The notes beneath the pieces are model-generated. The model had not been told where the DNA came from. It worked only from the letters and a program-made list of their open reading frames with translations, and searched no databases. Both the position numbers and the translations under genes were made by a program. 64,000 nucleotides of DNA from Ampelocalamus luodianensis. Taxonomy: Eukaryota; Streptophyta; Magnoliopsida; Poales; Poaceae. This document shows, one piece after another, positions 25,183 through 35,324 of the stretch. The stretch lies in assembly GCA_036346255.1 (NCBI GenBank), contig CM070639.1, forward strand, positions 27,310,165 through 27,374,164, given 5' to 3'. Positions within the stretch are counted from its first letter, which is position 1. Each line of letters starts with the position of its first letter.

Positions 25183-25740
25183 CTGATAGCACAAAGGCGT
25201 GCCCCGATTGATGACTACTTTTATTTGATGGGTACCAAGGAAAACTATCAATTGGTAGCTTTCCTTGCTTGATTCGGTTTTTTTTCTTGTTGAGCCATGA
25301 AAGCAAGCCTATATTGCAAGTATGTCTCTTCTAGTGGAATCCCAGAAAGAATCATTCGCACTAAAATCGAATCCTCCATGTCTGCATAGCCAAATGCAAC
25401 TGTAATTACCAGATGAAAAAGAGAGGTGGATCAAACACAAGCAGGTGAATGAAAAAAAACAAAATTAAAATGGCAGACTATTACCACTTGTAACATAAGA
25501 GTACAAGTTCTAGAGCATAAAGAAGCAAATATATATGCCAGATTATACTATGCATTGCGGTGCATGAAGAGTATGAAATAACAACATTTCAATCTAACGT
25601 TTTAGGGCATCTTTATAATCACAACGAGCGTTCTCAGCCCCTTCAATTGCATTCTGTAGTAGCTCCATAAAGTACTCTGCTTTAACTCCACCATAGTCTA
25701 GTAATGCGATCAAGAACCTTGAAGTTAATGTCCTTTTGGG
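25183..25740 (-). pseudogene. RNA-dependent RNA polymerase exons (RDR, gamma-clade-like)
   Basis: Exon one (25740-25599) has an AG acceptor and GT donor. It encodes PKRTLTSRFLIALLDYGGVK followed by AEYFMELLQNAIEGAEN. Exon two (25399-25183) joins in phase and gives AFGYADMEDSILVRMILSGI, then PLEETYLQYRLAFMAQQE and, one frame away after an A8 run, RIKQGKLPID. These blocks fit the plant RDR3/4/5 group of putative cellular RNA-dependent RNA polymerases just N-terminal to the DFDGD catalytic loop. The loop itself is not seen. After LPID the frame is lost, but the other strand at 25207-25236 reads IDDYFYLMGT, the expected next block, implying a local inversion. Relic only; the family call is from memory of conserved blocks. 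Confidence 0.75.
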
Positions 25741-26640
25741 CTGATTGTTGAGGAAAAAACGCAATGATTTATTTCTTGTGAACCAAAAGAAACTTAATAC
25801 AAATTAATACAAAGCCTCCCTATGTTGTTACCTTATTTGTTAAGTTGTACAGAGTAGTTGTGAAGAGATGTTTTCTTTTTACATAATTGTTATGAATTAC
25901 TACTCGATAAGCGAGTTTAGAATCCAATGTGGAAATTCTACTACGGTGAGGTCAGGCATTGGAAGATTTATTACCCTGTGCTACGTGACAACAGAGGACA
26001 ATAAGAAGTTAGCACTTAGGGCTAACGATCAACTTCTACTTACTATAATAAGCTTTTTATAGGTTTGACTTGGTGGTTTAGGGTTTACCTATAGTGCTGT
26101 GACACCTGCTAAAACTTATGTCTGACCGTAAAAAAGGGTTCCTAATATGTCTGATCCAATTGTCTACTTGGTTAGTAACTTATAATTTACAGGAAGAGGT
26201 CATAAATAATTTGTATCTTTTGTATATGCAGTAAGTATGTATTTATATGCACTTGAAGTATGTATTTATATGTATTTAAATGATCAGACATGTTTGCAGG
26301 AAGGGTTCCTAATATATTCGGTTTAACAACGGTGTGGTGCCGTGAAGCGTCACATGACACCCTTGCTGGTGGAGGCCGCGAGCGAATCAATCGGGAGTTG
26401 GATCTAGAGATTCGGCATACCAAAAAAGCGAGCATTGCGGGCAAGGGGGGACAACAGCGACGGGACGACAAATGTACAGCGGAGGGAGTGTCTCTTACCT
26501 AGAGTAGTCATGTAGTATTAAACTTCCCATATTCCAAGTCACATGAAATCTTGAAACCCTAATTTTCGAAACCTTTTATCCTAATTTTCATGACCAAAAC
26601 CCTTAATTTTTTAGACAATTTTAGATCATATAAAATTCTG
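25741..26640. other. Unassigned sequence upstream of the RDR relic
   Basis: A possible further minus-strand RDR exon end lies near 25830-25860 (TLYNLTNK followed by a GTAAC donor), but this is weak. The phrase GGGTTCCTAATAT occurs at about 26135 and 26303. Otherwise nothing recognisable. Confidence 0.35.
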
Positions 26641-26900
26641 TAAAAATTACACAATCAAGTACACTATGTAAGGAGCCAAAAAAAATTCATAATGTTTGGA
26701 CCTCATTTTTTATATTAGAAAATTCCTACAAATAGTATACTTAAATAAATTTTTAAGAAAAATTAGAATGAATAATATTTTGAAAATATTACACAATCAA
26801 GTGCACTATGCCGGAAGGCTCCACAAAAAAAATTTATAATTTTTTGAGCTAATTTTCTATATTTAGAAATTCCTCCAAAAATATATTTAAATGGATTTTC
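26641..26900. repeat. Degenerate ~138-bp direct repeat, AT-rich
   Basis: Two diverged copies share ATTACACAATCAAGT-CACTATG, then GGAG/GGCTCCA-AAAAAAA, then TTTTCTATATT-AGAAATTCCT blocks (about 26647 and 26786). Probably a transposon relic; no coding potential. Confidence 0.55.
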
Positions 26901-27630
26901 AAGGAAATTGACGCTTCTGATTGCTACACGGTGTGTCTTTGCTTTGCTTGTCGGTAGGGCAATGACTTCTGTCTTTGCATGCACAGGCACAACAGCGGCT
27001 CACATGCAGGGCACAACAGTGACTTGTCATGCGATTACGCGCCATGCTGTGGTGCGGGGCTGCAGCAGGTGGGCTCAGGGGGCCAGAAATGGAATTTCTA
27101 GGGTAAAGGGACTACATTTGGAATTGTGGTGGTCTAAGGGTCAATAGTGTCCAAAATTCGCACACCTTGTCCAGTTGATATTTCCCGGTGTTTTTATTGA
27201 GATGTATTCAGTCTGAATGTAACTCTATATATGATCATTAATAAAGAGCTTCTGATTGATTGTATAAAAAAAACACAGTAACGTAATGGCCGGTTCTCAA
27301 CTCTGGAGCTAACACAAATGGTTCACACATATGGGTGACATGAACACAAAATAAAATTTAACAAATACACCCAGAAAAATAAAACAAAGAACTTCCTATC
27401 TTATTACAAATCATGGAGCCAGTGATTACTTGGCAAATGGACGGACTTGTCCTTCGGCGAAGAAAGAAACTAGCGAGGGGCCAATGTTTTTGGGTTGTTG
27501 CCTTTAGTCCCAAATAACGTATTCACGGTACGTATGCAAATCCACCCCCACCCCAACGCCTATGCCAAGGGACATCATCGGGACCCTCCCAAAATTGAAT
27601 TTTACTGGCTGAGCTCCGGACCGTGGAGAG
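26901..27630. other. Unassigned sequence with a retroposon-like 3' end
   Basis: No gene recognised. TCTATATATGATCATTAATAAA at about 27224 followed by an A-run (27268-27275) resembles a polyadenylation region or retroposon tail. Nothing else supports a named element. Confidence 0.3.
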
Positions 27631-27877
27631 GATCCTCTGCATTTGCATTAGTGCTCTCAATGCAGAGATACTATAGTACATATGAATTAAGAGCAATTAA
27701 GAGCGATCTCTACTTTCATTTGAAAACCGAAAGCTGAGATCAGTTACTACAGTGTTTGCTACAATGTTTTTGATACAGTGTTTTCCTTACTTTTTGCTAC
27801 ATTGCTACGTCAGCGCTCTTTTTACGTAACGTGAAACACTGTTCATACAGTGTCCTCTTCGTTTACTGCAGAGGATC
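27631..27877. mobile_element. MITE-like element with 11-bp terminal inverted repeats
   Basis: GATCCTCTGCA (27631-27641) and TGCAGAGGATC (27867-27877) are perfect inverted repeats around about 225 bases rich in ACAGTGTTT and TTGCTAC motifs. A second diverged relative lies at 28685-28885. No target duplication was identified, so the superfamily is unknown. Confidence 0.55.
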
Positions 27878-28018
27878 TAGATCCCTAGACCGCATAATTG
27901 TCCGAGAGATCCTTCTTCGCCAACTGTGAAGGGACAAAAGACACCCAAGTAACTCCAAAGCCAAGTCCATTCTCCTATGCACGAGTCTCAGTTGGACTCG
28001 CATAACCAAATGATGTAA

Positions 28019-28340
28019 GAGCATTTACAATAATCCATATCACTTGTTACTAAAGGGTGAATACATCATCATTTAGGAGATGTGGAGGAAAGATGAAGAA
28101 GAAAGAAGGTGTGCTTGTTTCTAGATGAAGAAATAAGTAAGTTATTGATACCAAGACATAAAAACAACAAAATAGCTATGGGAGACTTGTTTGTTACCTA
28201 AAAACTCATTCTTTTTGTAGCAAATAAAGTCTTAGATACAAACTCAAGAAATAATCCATTGTAAGACTTATTTCTTTTTATTATATTAAGTACTCTATTT
28301 TTTTAGTAACAAGTTAAGAAATAAATTATTGTAGATGCGC
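28019..28340. mobile_element. MITE-like element, 15-bp imperfect TIR
   Basis: GAGCATTTACAATAA at the left and TTATTGTAGATGCGC at the right are inverted repeats matching at 13 of 15 bases. The interior is AT-rich and non-coding. Flanking trinucleotides TAA and TGA could be a mutated 3-bp target duplication, as in PIF/Harbinger-type elements; this is tentative. Confidence 0.5.
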
Positions 28341-28684
28341 TGAGTCAAAAGCACAAGAATGCCAAATAGCAAGAGAGATGACTTGCCGTCGGAAATAACG
28401 TTATTACCCCTACCATGTTGGCACCGACAAGGGCTCTCAAAAGAAATTTGTCAGAACTGATCCTATATATTCCACAATCTGTTACCATTTGAGACAAACT
28501 CACGGCCGTGCATGGCACCAAAGGCTACGCCTATTCACTAACCTTCCTCCTCTTGTTCCCAACTGCACTATTCGAGGGAACCACCTACGCCATGGATCGT
28601 CCAGGAATAAAACATCTGGCCCTTGGTTGCTACAACACATTTTGACATTGCAACTGAGAGAGGTAGACCTACATCGAGTCTAGT
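28341..28684. other. Unassigned sequence
   Basis: No gene or repeat recognised. The plus ORF at 28489-28683 has no recognisable motif. Confidence 0.4.
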
Positions 28685-28885
28685 GGAGTCCTAGACTCAG
28701 GATCCGGATGCTCTACTTGTTTTGTGAGTGTGTGAACAGCACCTGACAACATATAGCAAAATACTACAGCAAAAGTGAAATATGTAATGTAGTGAAACAT
28801 TGTAACTACTGATCTGAATCTTTAGTTTTTAATCGGATGGTGAAAATTATTTTTTAATATCATGCATCATAGATCCTCTGCATTG
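28685..28885. mobile_element. Diverged MITE-like element
   Basis: It resembles the 27631-27877 element: GATCCTCTGCATTGATCC at the right end, GGATCCGGATGCTCTAC at the left, and the interior has CTACAGCAAA, AGTGAAACATTGTAAC. TIRs are imperfect. Confidence 0.4.
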
Positions 28886-29215
28886 ATCCAATTCCTAGCC
28901 TCCAACTCAAATCTGGTCTGTAACGTCATTTTCTCACTTCTCAACATAGGTGCCACCACTAGCCCAATTAGAAGGTTCTAGCTGGCAACCCTCTCAAACC
29001 GAAGTCCCTAATTGGGCCAATCACACCCATGCCTTCACACTCCATCTGACTGTTGTATGGCCCAAGTCATATCCAAGCATTCCTCTGAAGTTGTTCCTAG
29101 TAACATGTGAACATTGCAAAAGTAATAACATAGATGCTAGTATGCAGAATGCAAAGCTCGTTCTGGTATGAGGCCCAAAGATTGCATGATTGATTACTAG
29201 AGAATAAGTAGTTAC
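28886..29215. other. Sequence downstream of MORC copy 1
   Basis: Continues past the donor of the last recognised MORC exon on minus. Further C-terminal exons are expected here, but none is identifiable. Confidence 0.4.
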
Positions 29216-29423
29216 CAGTAAGTAATCTGTCCTGATTTCCTTCAAGATGTCTCGTAACCTTTCATCATCCTGTAACCAATCAAAATCTTGCTTGTTCTTC
29301 GCCGGATCCATGTGACTGGCCACCGGCACTCCAACGATGCCTCAGCCTTCTCTGTATGACAATTCATACACTGGCACAAAGGGCTGGAAGGTGATGAAAT
29401 GAATTAGTATGGGCGCTACTGTC

Positions 29424-29460
29424 TTTTTTTTTTTTTTTTTGAAACGTGCGAGCGTTACTG
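29424..29460. repeat. Poly(T) insertion with flanking duplication in MORC copy 1
   Basis: A run of about 20 T (from 29424) plus GAAACGTGC is flanked by GCGCTACTG and GCGTTACTG. The matching place in copy 2 (about 32853-32866) has no such insert. This looks like a very short retroposed fragment inserted with a target duplication. Confidence 0.5.
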
Positions 29461-30040
29461 TATGGCACTGAAGCAAATTCTGCATAAATTTTCTGTTAAC
29501 ATGAGAAGATGCTTAGAAGCTCATCAGTATAAGCCGATTCCTGTGGTGGATACAAAATCGATCCACGTTATCTTTTGCTGCGCCATCTAAGAATCCTGGC
29601 CATCGTTGGAATTGAGTGAAATGGACACATGAAAAAGAAGAGAAAATTAAGAGCCAGAGAAAATGAGCGGAGAATGAGTTATTGAAAACATTAGAAGTGA
29701 TGTCAAGTTAGAAAAGAGACAAACTGTGCAACTCACATTAGTCGATAATAATTGAAGTTCTATGTGAATTTTCCATTTCGTTGAATATGACAGTATTAAT
29801 GTAATCTCCTGACCTGTGAAATCTACAAGAATAACTCTCTCTAGAGTCACATTATCGTTTTCTTTGATTGGCATGTGTGTGTTTACTAATTGTGCTCTAG
29901 ACATATTTACCAGCTGAAGAAATTATGTTGAAGTAGCGCACAAGTAGTGATTGCTGTTCACATAGTCATATTCCTGAAAATATGTTGTATTAAACAATTT
30001 ATATAAACACGAAGCACAAACTAGGAATATATGCAACTAA

Positions 30041-30354
30041 TCTATACTATTATAAAAAAAACACTTAGTGGTGGTGATGAATCTACTATCTACCTTCACA
30101 CTTCTTGAGTTGGTGGAATATTTTAGAATAGATATATGCATACATGCATATGTTACTATAATGATCTTATGTGGACAATTAGATTATCTACACATGTGGT
30201 TTGTGATTAGACTCTTTGTGGCTTGTCAATAGGATGCGAATAATATATGCAACTTTCAGATGTAGAGATAATTACCTTATGTATATTGGTTTTTCAAGTT
30301 TAAACTTATATATGTTTATTTAAGATTCGCTGCAACGCACGGGCACTCGGATAG
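30041..30354 (+). mobile_element. Non-autonomous Helitron
   Basis: It begins TCTATACTATTATAAAA after a host A and ends GCACGGGCACTCGGATAG before a host T. This is the rolling-circle pattern A-TC...(C/A)TAG-T without target duplication. The GC-rich 3' end CGCAACG-like/CGGGC fits the usual terminal hairpin region of grass Helitrons. A paralogous copy of the same intron at about 32505-32525 lacks the insert and has an A/T junction at the matching place. Confidence 0.7.
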
Positions 30355-30999
30355 TCTCTAGAACATGATAGTTTACAAGAATCAATAATGATTGAATGCT
30401 GAACCATGTACCTTTCGATCGTTGACTAGCAGCAAAATAATGGCGAGATCTCCATAGTTGATATGACAAATGATTTTGATTCCCGGCAACACTGTTTTTA
30501 GTTGGTATTAGTTCACAAATTCTAATATTCTGAAGTAAGCAAGCAAAAAGATGTTAAAAACTGTTAAATAATAAATGAGAATATTAACTATATGCTGAGA
30601 ATTAGAGTTTGAAAGAAAGTCAGTTTTGCTATCTCGTAGTGGCTGGGATAGTTATTTCTTACTCTTATCTTCTGTAACTATATGTACAGTTTTTTTTTTA
30701 ACTATTTTAATATATTCTGACAGTAGGACTCTCCCCTATTGTTTTGTCTTAAAAAGGGTGCTGACAGGAGAAAGTTATAGTCAATTAGCAAAAATGTGGA
30801 ACCCACAGTCTATACAAGTTAAGAAAACCATTGAAATAAGTGAACCCAGAACCCTGAACAAAGTTGATCTCCACTGTTCTAAGAAAAATGTAAAACTCAT
30901 GTGACAAGTATCCTGCTCGTATCTCAGAGATTTTCCTAATTTTCAAAAAAATAAAATAATTCTCCATACTTCTTCGATACTTTTCCGATACCTCTAACC

Positions 31000-31359
31000 C
31001 CAAGACCCCTTATTTGACTCAGAAAGGTACGCTCCATCTATTTCTATCGCCCCCACGCTGCCACTTCATTTCTGTCGACACCGTGCCGCTGCTCCCCTTC
31101 CCTCCCCAGCCCTAGCCCCCACGCCGGCGCTGCTCAGGTCCCCACACCGCTACCCTTCTCCTATTTGGACATTATTTGGACATTGCTGACGCGGCGGTGC
31201 CTACGGTGACGGTGCCTCACTCCTCCGCTCCTCCGTCCTCATCTCCCCATTTTCCCTGATTTGCAGTTCTTCTTCCCTCCCTTCTCCCCAATACAAATGC
31301 TCACTTCTTGTTCTCACTCCCCAATATAAGAATTCATTGATTTATGTATTTTTTATTTT

Positions 31360-31425
<66 letters not shown>

Positions 31426-31800
31426 GTTATTGTATCGGTGCTTTTGGAAAAAATGGTTTATCGTGGTATCAGCGTGTTGCATATTTGTATCCGTATCAGG
31501 GTATCGAGCAACCTAGATACAACAACTCGGTGACAACCGTCAGTGGCGGATCTAGGATTTGATCACGCCTCGGGCTAAATTCTAATAGACTATCATCTTA
31601 AAACTAACACCAATTTCTACCCACACCAAGACATTAAAAAAAACCCACAAATGCTTCATTGACATGAAATTTTACAAAAAAAATACTTCAGCATAAAATA
31701 TAATAAGAAAAACATGACAAAATATAAATAATATAACATCTTAGAGATACAAATTGAGTACCTAAATAAAATTGAAGTACTTTCTAGATCTAATACAACA
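31000..31800. other. Insertion in MORC copy 1 absent from copy 2
   Basis: Aligning flanks with 55340-55420 shows extra sequence here. It holds CT-rich DNA, a long (TA)n run and a hAT-like terminus CAGTGGCGGATCTAGG at 31541-31556. The opposite hAT end (CCGCCACTG) is not found, so that element is truncated. Confidence 0.5.
31361..31421. repeat. (TA)n microsatellite
   Basis: About 30 uninterrupted TA dinucleotides. Any ORF across it (YIYIYI) is an artefact. Confidence 0.97.
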
Positions 31801-32439
31801 TCGAAAATACAATGGACGACCCACAAAATCTTATTAATTGGACTATTTATCCTATTCTACTGTGTACTTTTTGAGAATAATATAATTCTTACCTCATTGC
31901 AGGTGTCAACTCAAGCTCCAGGTTGCCTTCGTTATTGCACCACAGGTTGAACGCTAAAATTTGGGTTCCATCTTGACAGATGTCAGCAAACTGTTCAAGA
32001 GCAGACATTACATAAACAATTGTGAACAAGTTTAAAAAAACTCAGAGTGCATATATTGTACTGTGCCCAATTATTCATTTTTTTTTCCAATACGAACATA
32101 AGAGTCCGGAATAGGAATGAATGAAGAAGACCACTATATTCGGCAAAAATGTGTTGTCGAGTTAAAAAAAACCACAGTACATCCTTGCGTTAAAAACCCA
32201 CCGTGCATCCATGTAGCAAGTCATATTATGCAACCTACACTAGTGTAAATGTGTATAGCATTTTTTTTCCCAATGTCCTACTCCATTGTCTAATAGACCT
32301 CCAATAGGAGAGGCCTTCTGTTCCATTAAATTAGATATCTTCCACTACAAGTGGCCAATCTCATTGATGCGTGTAATGTAGTTTGGTGGAATAAATTAGT
32401 GGCCCGCATGTAAACAAAAACATATACATACTGCCTGTT

Positions 32440-32600
32440 TACATAAACATATTACTAGAAATATGATGTATTAAACAGTTTACATTAATACTACGCACAA
32501 ACTAACCATGTAGGCAATTCATATCTTGAATGGGATGGTTACATGAATTAAGACTGATTGAATACTGAAAGGGATAACTGCCCGATTATTGGATACCTTT
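32440..32600 (-). repeat. Third partial copy of a MORC intron segment
   Basis: ATGATGTATTAAACAGTTTA through GATACCTTTCTC matches 29980-30040 plus 30355-30420 of copy 1 with the Helitron absent. It lies between copy 2's recognised 3' exon and copy 1's first recognised exon, so the locus is not a simple two-copy duplication. Confidence 0.6.
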
Positions 32601-32779
32601 CTCTTGTGGTCTAAAAGCGAAATGTATGCGGTCCATGAAAGGGATAACTGCAATAGGACCGCCGGTGATGAGCAGACGCAGCGCTGGCCTGGCTGCGGTT
32701 GTTTGCGGACAAAATTCAGTGAAAAGTGGGAAGGGGATGGCAGTGCAAAAATGGGGGGATGACTATCGCACTCTGATGA

Positions 32780-32996
32780 TGCCTCAGTTTTCTGTGCATG
32801 AAGATTCATAGACTGGCACGAAGGGCTGGAAGGTGATTGAAATGAATTAGTATGAGTATACTATATATGGCACTGAAGTAAATTTTTCGTAAAGTTTCTA
32901 TTTTTCCCACAAGATGCAAAGTGCGAACAGGAGAAAAGCCATGAAGCTCACCAGTATAAGGCAGTTTCTGCGGTAGATACAAATCAACATCCTATT
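32780..32996 (-). pseudogene. MORC copy 2, 3' exons below the solo-LTR insertion
   Basis: The minus strand at 32996-32952 encodes CIYRRNCLIL followed by a GTGAGC donor, matching copy 1's CIHHRNRLIL. The next exon starts at 32825 with PFVPVYESS and reaches a TGA at 32784-32786, at the same position as copy 1's stop. It then continues GIIRV, and after that similarity to copy 1 ends. Splitting of the first exon by the LTR at 32997 shows that the insertion hit coding sequence. Confidence 0.7.
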
Positions 32997-33033
32997 TGTA
33001 GACCCTAGGTATTATGAGAGGGGAGGGGGTGAC

Positions 33034-33747
33034 TCAAGTACAAAGAAACAACCTAAACAAAGAAATAGGCAATCACCTTGTGAGGCTAGTCTGACCACCA
33101 ACTCTCAGGCGGTCTAACCGGCAACCACCACCCGGTCTGACCTGTGGTGGGCGGTCTGACTGGTGGTGGGCGATAATTCCGCTCCCTTGGTGACGAACTA
33201 AAAATGACACGATTTCCAAGAAGGATTTGACCTAAATTTTGATATACTCATTCAAATGACACCAAATTTGAAACATGGCTACCCTAGGATGTTTGGAACC
33301 TATTCCAATCAATAATTTCAAAAATCGTTGTCAAGGTTTCCACCTTTATCAATCATAGGGAAGAGTACTCAAGAATGGGGCAAAAGAGGGAAAACATGAT
33401 CTAGGGGGTGGGTGAATGACTCCGGCAACTTTTCCCCCTAGGTATTCGGCAATATTTTCGCTTCGACAGATATGAGCAGCTGTGAAGATAAAGATTGAAC
33501 TTGCAAGCACAAAGAAACAACCCTAAACAAAGAACTAGGCAATCACCTTGTCAGGCTAGTCTGATCGCCAACTGTTCAACAATCTGACCAATCCTCTGCC
33601 GATGAACTAAAAATAGCACGATTTCTGAGTAGGATTTGACCAAACTTTTGATCTGCTGATTCAAATCACACAAAATTTGAAACATAGCTGCCCTAGGATG
33701 TTTGGAACCTATTCCAATCAACAATTTCAAGAATCGTTCTCAAGGTT
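33034..33747 (-). repeat. Tandem duplication (~475 bp period) within the solo LTR
   Basis: 33034-33420 and 33507-33747 align: both contain ACAAAGAAACAACC, AGGCAATCACCTTGT, CCCTAGGATGTTTGGAACCT and TCAAGGTT. The outer CACTA inserted into the second copy right after TCAAGGTT; the undisturbed first copy shows the empty site TCAAGGTTTCCACC. Confidence 0.8.
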
Positions 33748-33975
33748 CACTACTACAAAATAGCCTATAGTGGATGCCTCATCACGCAGCGGTTCCCAAA
33801 GGAACCGCTGTGTTGAATCTTATACTCTGACTACTTAGGAACCGTCTTTGCATTTGGAACCGCGTGTTGAACTTATACGCATTTGCTGCCAAGAATCGTT
33901 TTGCAACCGCTCGTGATATGTCATTATCACAGACGGTTTCTAATAGAACCGCTCGTGATACTTCACGCATTTATT
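33748..33975 (+). repeat. A-type subterminal repeats, left end of outer CACTA
   Basis: Multiple degenerate AACCGCTCGTGATA units in both orientations following CACTACTACAAAA and GCCTCATCACG. Matches the right end of the inner element (43030-43364, reversed). Confidence 0.8.
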
Positions 33976-34242
33976 CTATCATGGATTGGAGGATCGAATC
34001 AATCAACTCCTCAACCAATGCAAGGCGCCTCCGTTATTTTGGGAGCCACCCACTCAACATCGGAGTAGCGCCGCCCACGCAAAATTCGAGCATGATGACG
34101 TCTAATTACCTATCGACGCCATCAAGGTAATGTACATCTGCGAATGATCCAAAGATAGACCTATAGGACGCCTTAGCAAATTGAGTATCGTTTTGTAGGA
34201 GGCGGCGCCGCACGCTTCAAGTGAGGATGACTGGGTTGTCTA

Positions 34243-34712
34243 TTGAGGCTGGGCGGGGAATGGCGTATCCATGCTAGGAAGGGACAAGGCAAAGACGGTG
34301 CCCGTGGCGCAGGTTACGCCAAGGTCCAAGTGGACATGGTACATGAAAATTTAAGACCATCCCATCGGAGATTTGCGAACGAAGAAATCGTAACACTAGG
34401 GGATGCCTTGTACACTTTTATCCAGTGGCCCAAGAAGGACATCGCCCTGGACCCTGCAGTGCCGCCTCAACCTTCAATTCAGAAGGGCTCTCCAACAGGA
34501 CCCTTGATGACTCCACCTCAACCTTCGCTTCAGAAGCCCGCCTCATCGGTTCCCGTGGAGAATACGCTGAAGGAACAAGAAAAGCGTGCTGTCGTATCGG
34601 TTCCCATGGAGAAGATGCTGAAGGAACAAGAAAAATGTGCCACCGTATCGGTTCCCAAGTCGTCTCACAGGAAGACGCATAGCGGACAAGTCGTTAAGTC
34701 CAAGTCGAAATC
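34243..34712 (+). pseudogene. Outer CACTA accessory gene, 5' part
   Basis: The plus frame contains GYAKVQVDMV, NEEIVTLGDALYTFIQWPKK and then a Pro/Lys-rich tail. An internal repeat SVP-(V/M)-E-x-x-LKEQEK occurs twice. The same blocks occur in the inner element's minus-strand gene (GFAKVNVDGV, FIQWPKKDI), so this is the middle of the Transposase_24/Ulp1-type accessory protein. The frame is cut at 34712 by the inner CACTA and resumes at 43368. The upstream Transposase_24 part is deleted. Confidence 0.75.
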
Positions 34713-35065
34713 CACTACTACAGAAATGGTCTTCATAGACGGTTCAAAAACGCCATCACAGACTGTTTCGTGAGTCGTCTGAGTCTATGGGTTATTGATG
34801 ACATGAGTCATCACAAAGTGGTTTTGAAACCGCTCAGATGATGATGACTTTCACGCAGGCGGTTTGTATATAACACCGTCTGTGATAGTCGACTATCACA
34901 GACGGTTTGTAGATGAAACCGTCTGTGATATCTGACTCATCACAGACGGTTTGTATATTAAACCGCCTGTGATATCTGATGCATCACAGACGGTTTGTAG
35001 ATTAAACCGTCTGTGAGAGATGATGCATCACAGACGGTATGTCCTAAGGAACCGTCTGTGATATT
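34713..35065 (-). repeat. B-type subterminal repeats, left end of inner CACTA
   Basis: Repeated ATCACAGACGGTTTGTA and ACCGTCTGTGAT units in inverted pairs. In En/Spm such motifs are bound by the TNPA protein; here that role is inferred. Confidence 0.85.
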
Positions 35066-35073
35066 CTTTTCAG

Positions 35074-35218
35074 AAACAAGCACATCCAATTCGCATTCAT
35101 TTCAGAAACAGGCTAGCACATCCAATTCGCATTCATTTCAGAAACAAGCTAGCACATCCAATTCGCATTCATTTCAGAAACAAGCTAGCACATCCAATTC
35201 CCATTCATTTCAGAAACA
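35074..35218. repeat. 36-bp tandem repeat, about four copies
   Basis: Unit AGAAACAAGCTAGCACATCC plus AATTCGCATTCATTTC, nearly perfect. A single diverged copy of the same unit occurs at about 39055-39085 beside the internal array. Confidence 0.9.
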
Positions 35219-35324
35219 AAAGCACATGCATCCAATATTCACAAATCAATTAACTAAAATTAACCATTCATGTACATTTACACACATGTACGGTTAAGTT
35301 CAATATCTCTTATCCCAATCAAGT

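Larger units (their letters stand above)
29216..32015 (-). pseudogene. MORC-family ATPase gene relic, copy 1
   Basis: Three minus-strand exons are recognisable. The first (about 32015-31893, GTAAG donor) encodes ALEQFADICQDGTQILAFNL and then WCNNEGNLELEL, matching the MORC block Q-F-x-x-I-G-x-x-G-T-K-x-x-x-x-N-L-W. The second (about 29596-29525) reads GFLDGAAKDNVDRFCIHHRN then RLIL, matching G-F-x-V-Y-H-K-N-R-L-I. The third (29383-29216) begins PFVPVYELSYREG, then GIVGVPVASHMDPAKNKQDF, matching G-V-V-G-V-L-E-x-x-F-x-x-P-x-x-N-K-Q-D-F. MORC proteins are GHKL ATPases acting in heterochromatin silencing. Lesions: in-frame TGA at 29342-29344 and a donor changed from GT to AT after RLIL. N-terminal ATPase exons are not found. 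Confidence 0.8.

Noticed and set aside
28489..28683. Small host gene (64 codons)
   Set aside because: No motif, no neighbouring exons, and its end abuts a MITE-like element.
31344..31562. ORF spanning the (TA)n run
   Set aside because: A translated microsatellite.
35074..35218. CRISPR-like array
   Set aside because: The 36-bp units are contiguous with no unique spacers and lie in a plant transposon; a simple tandem repeat.
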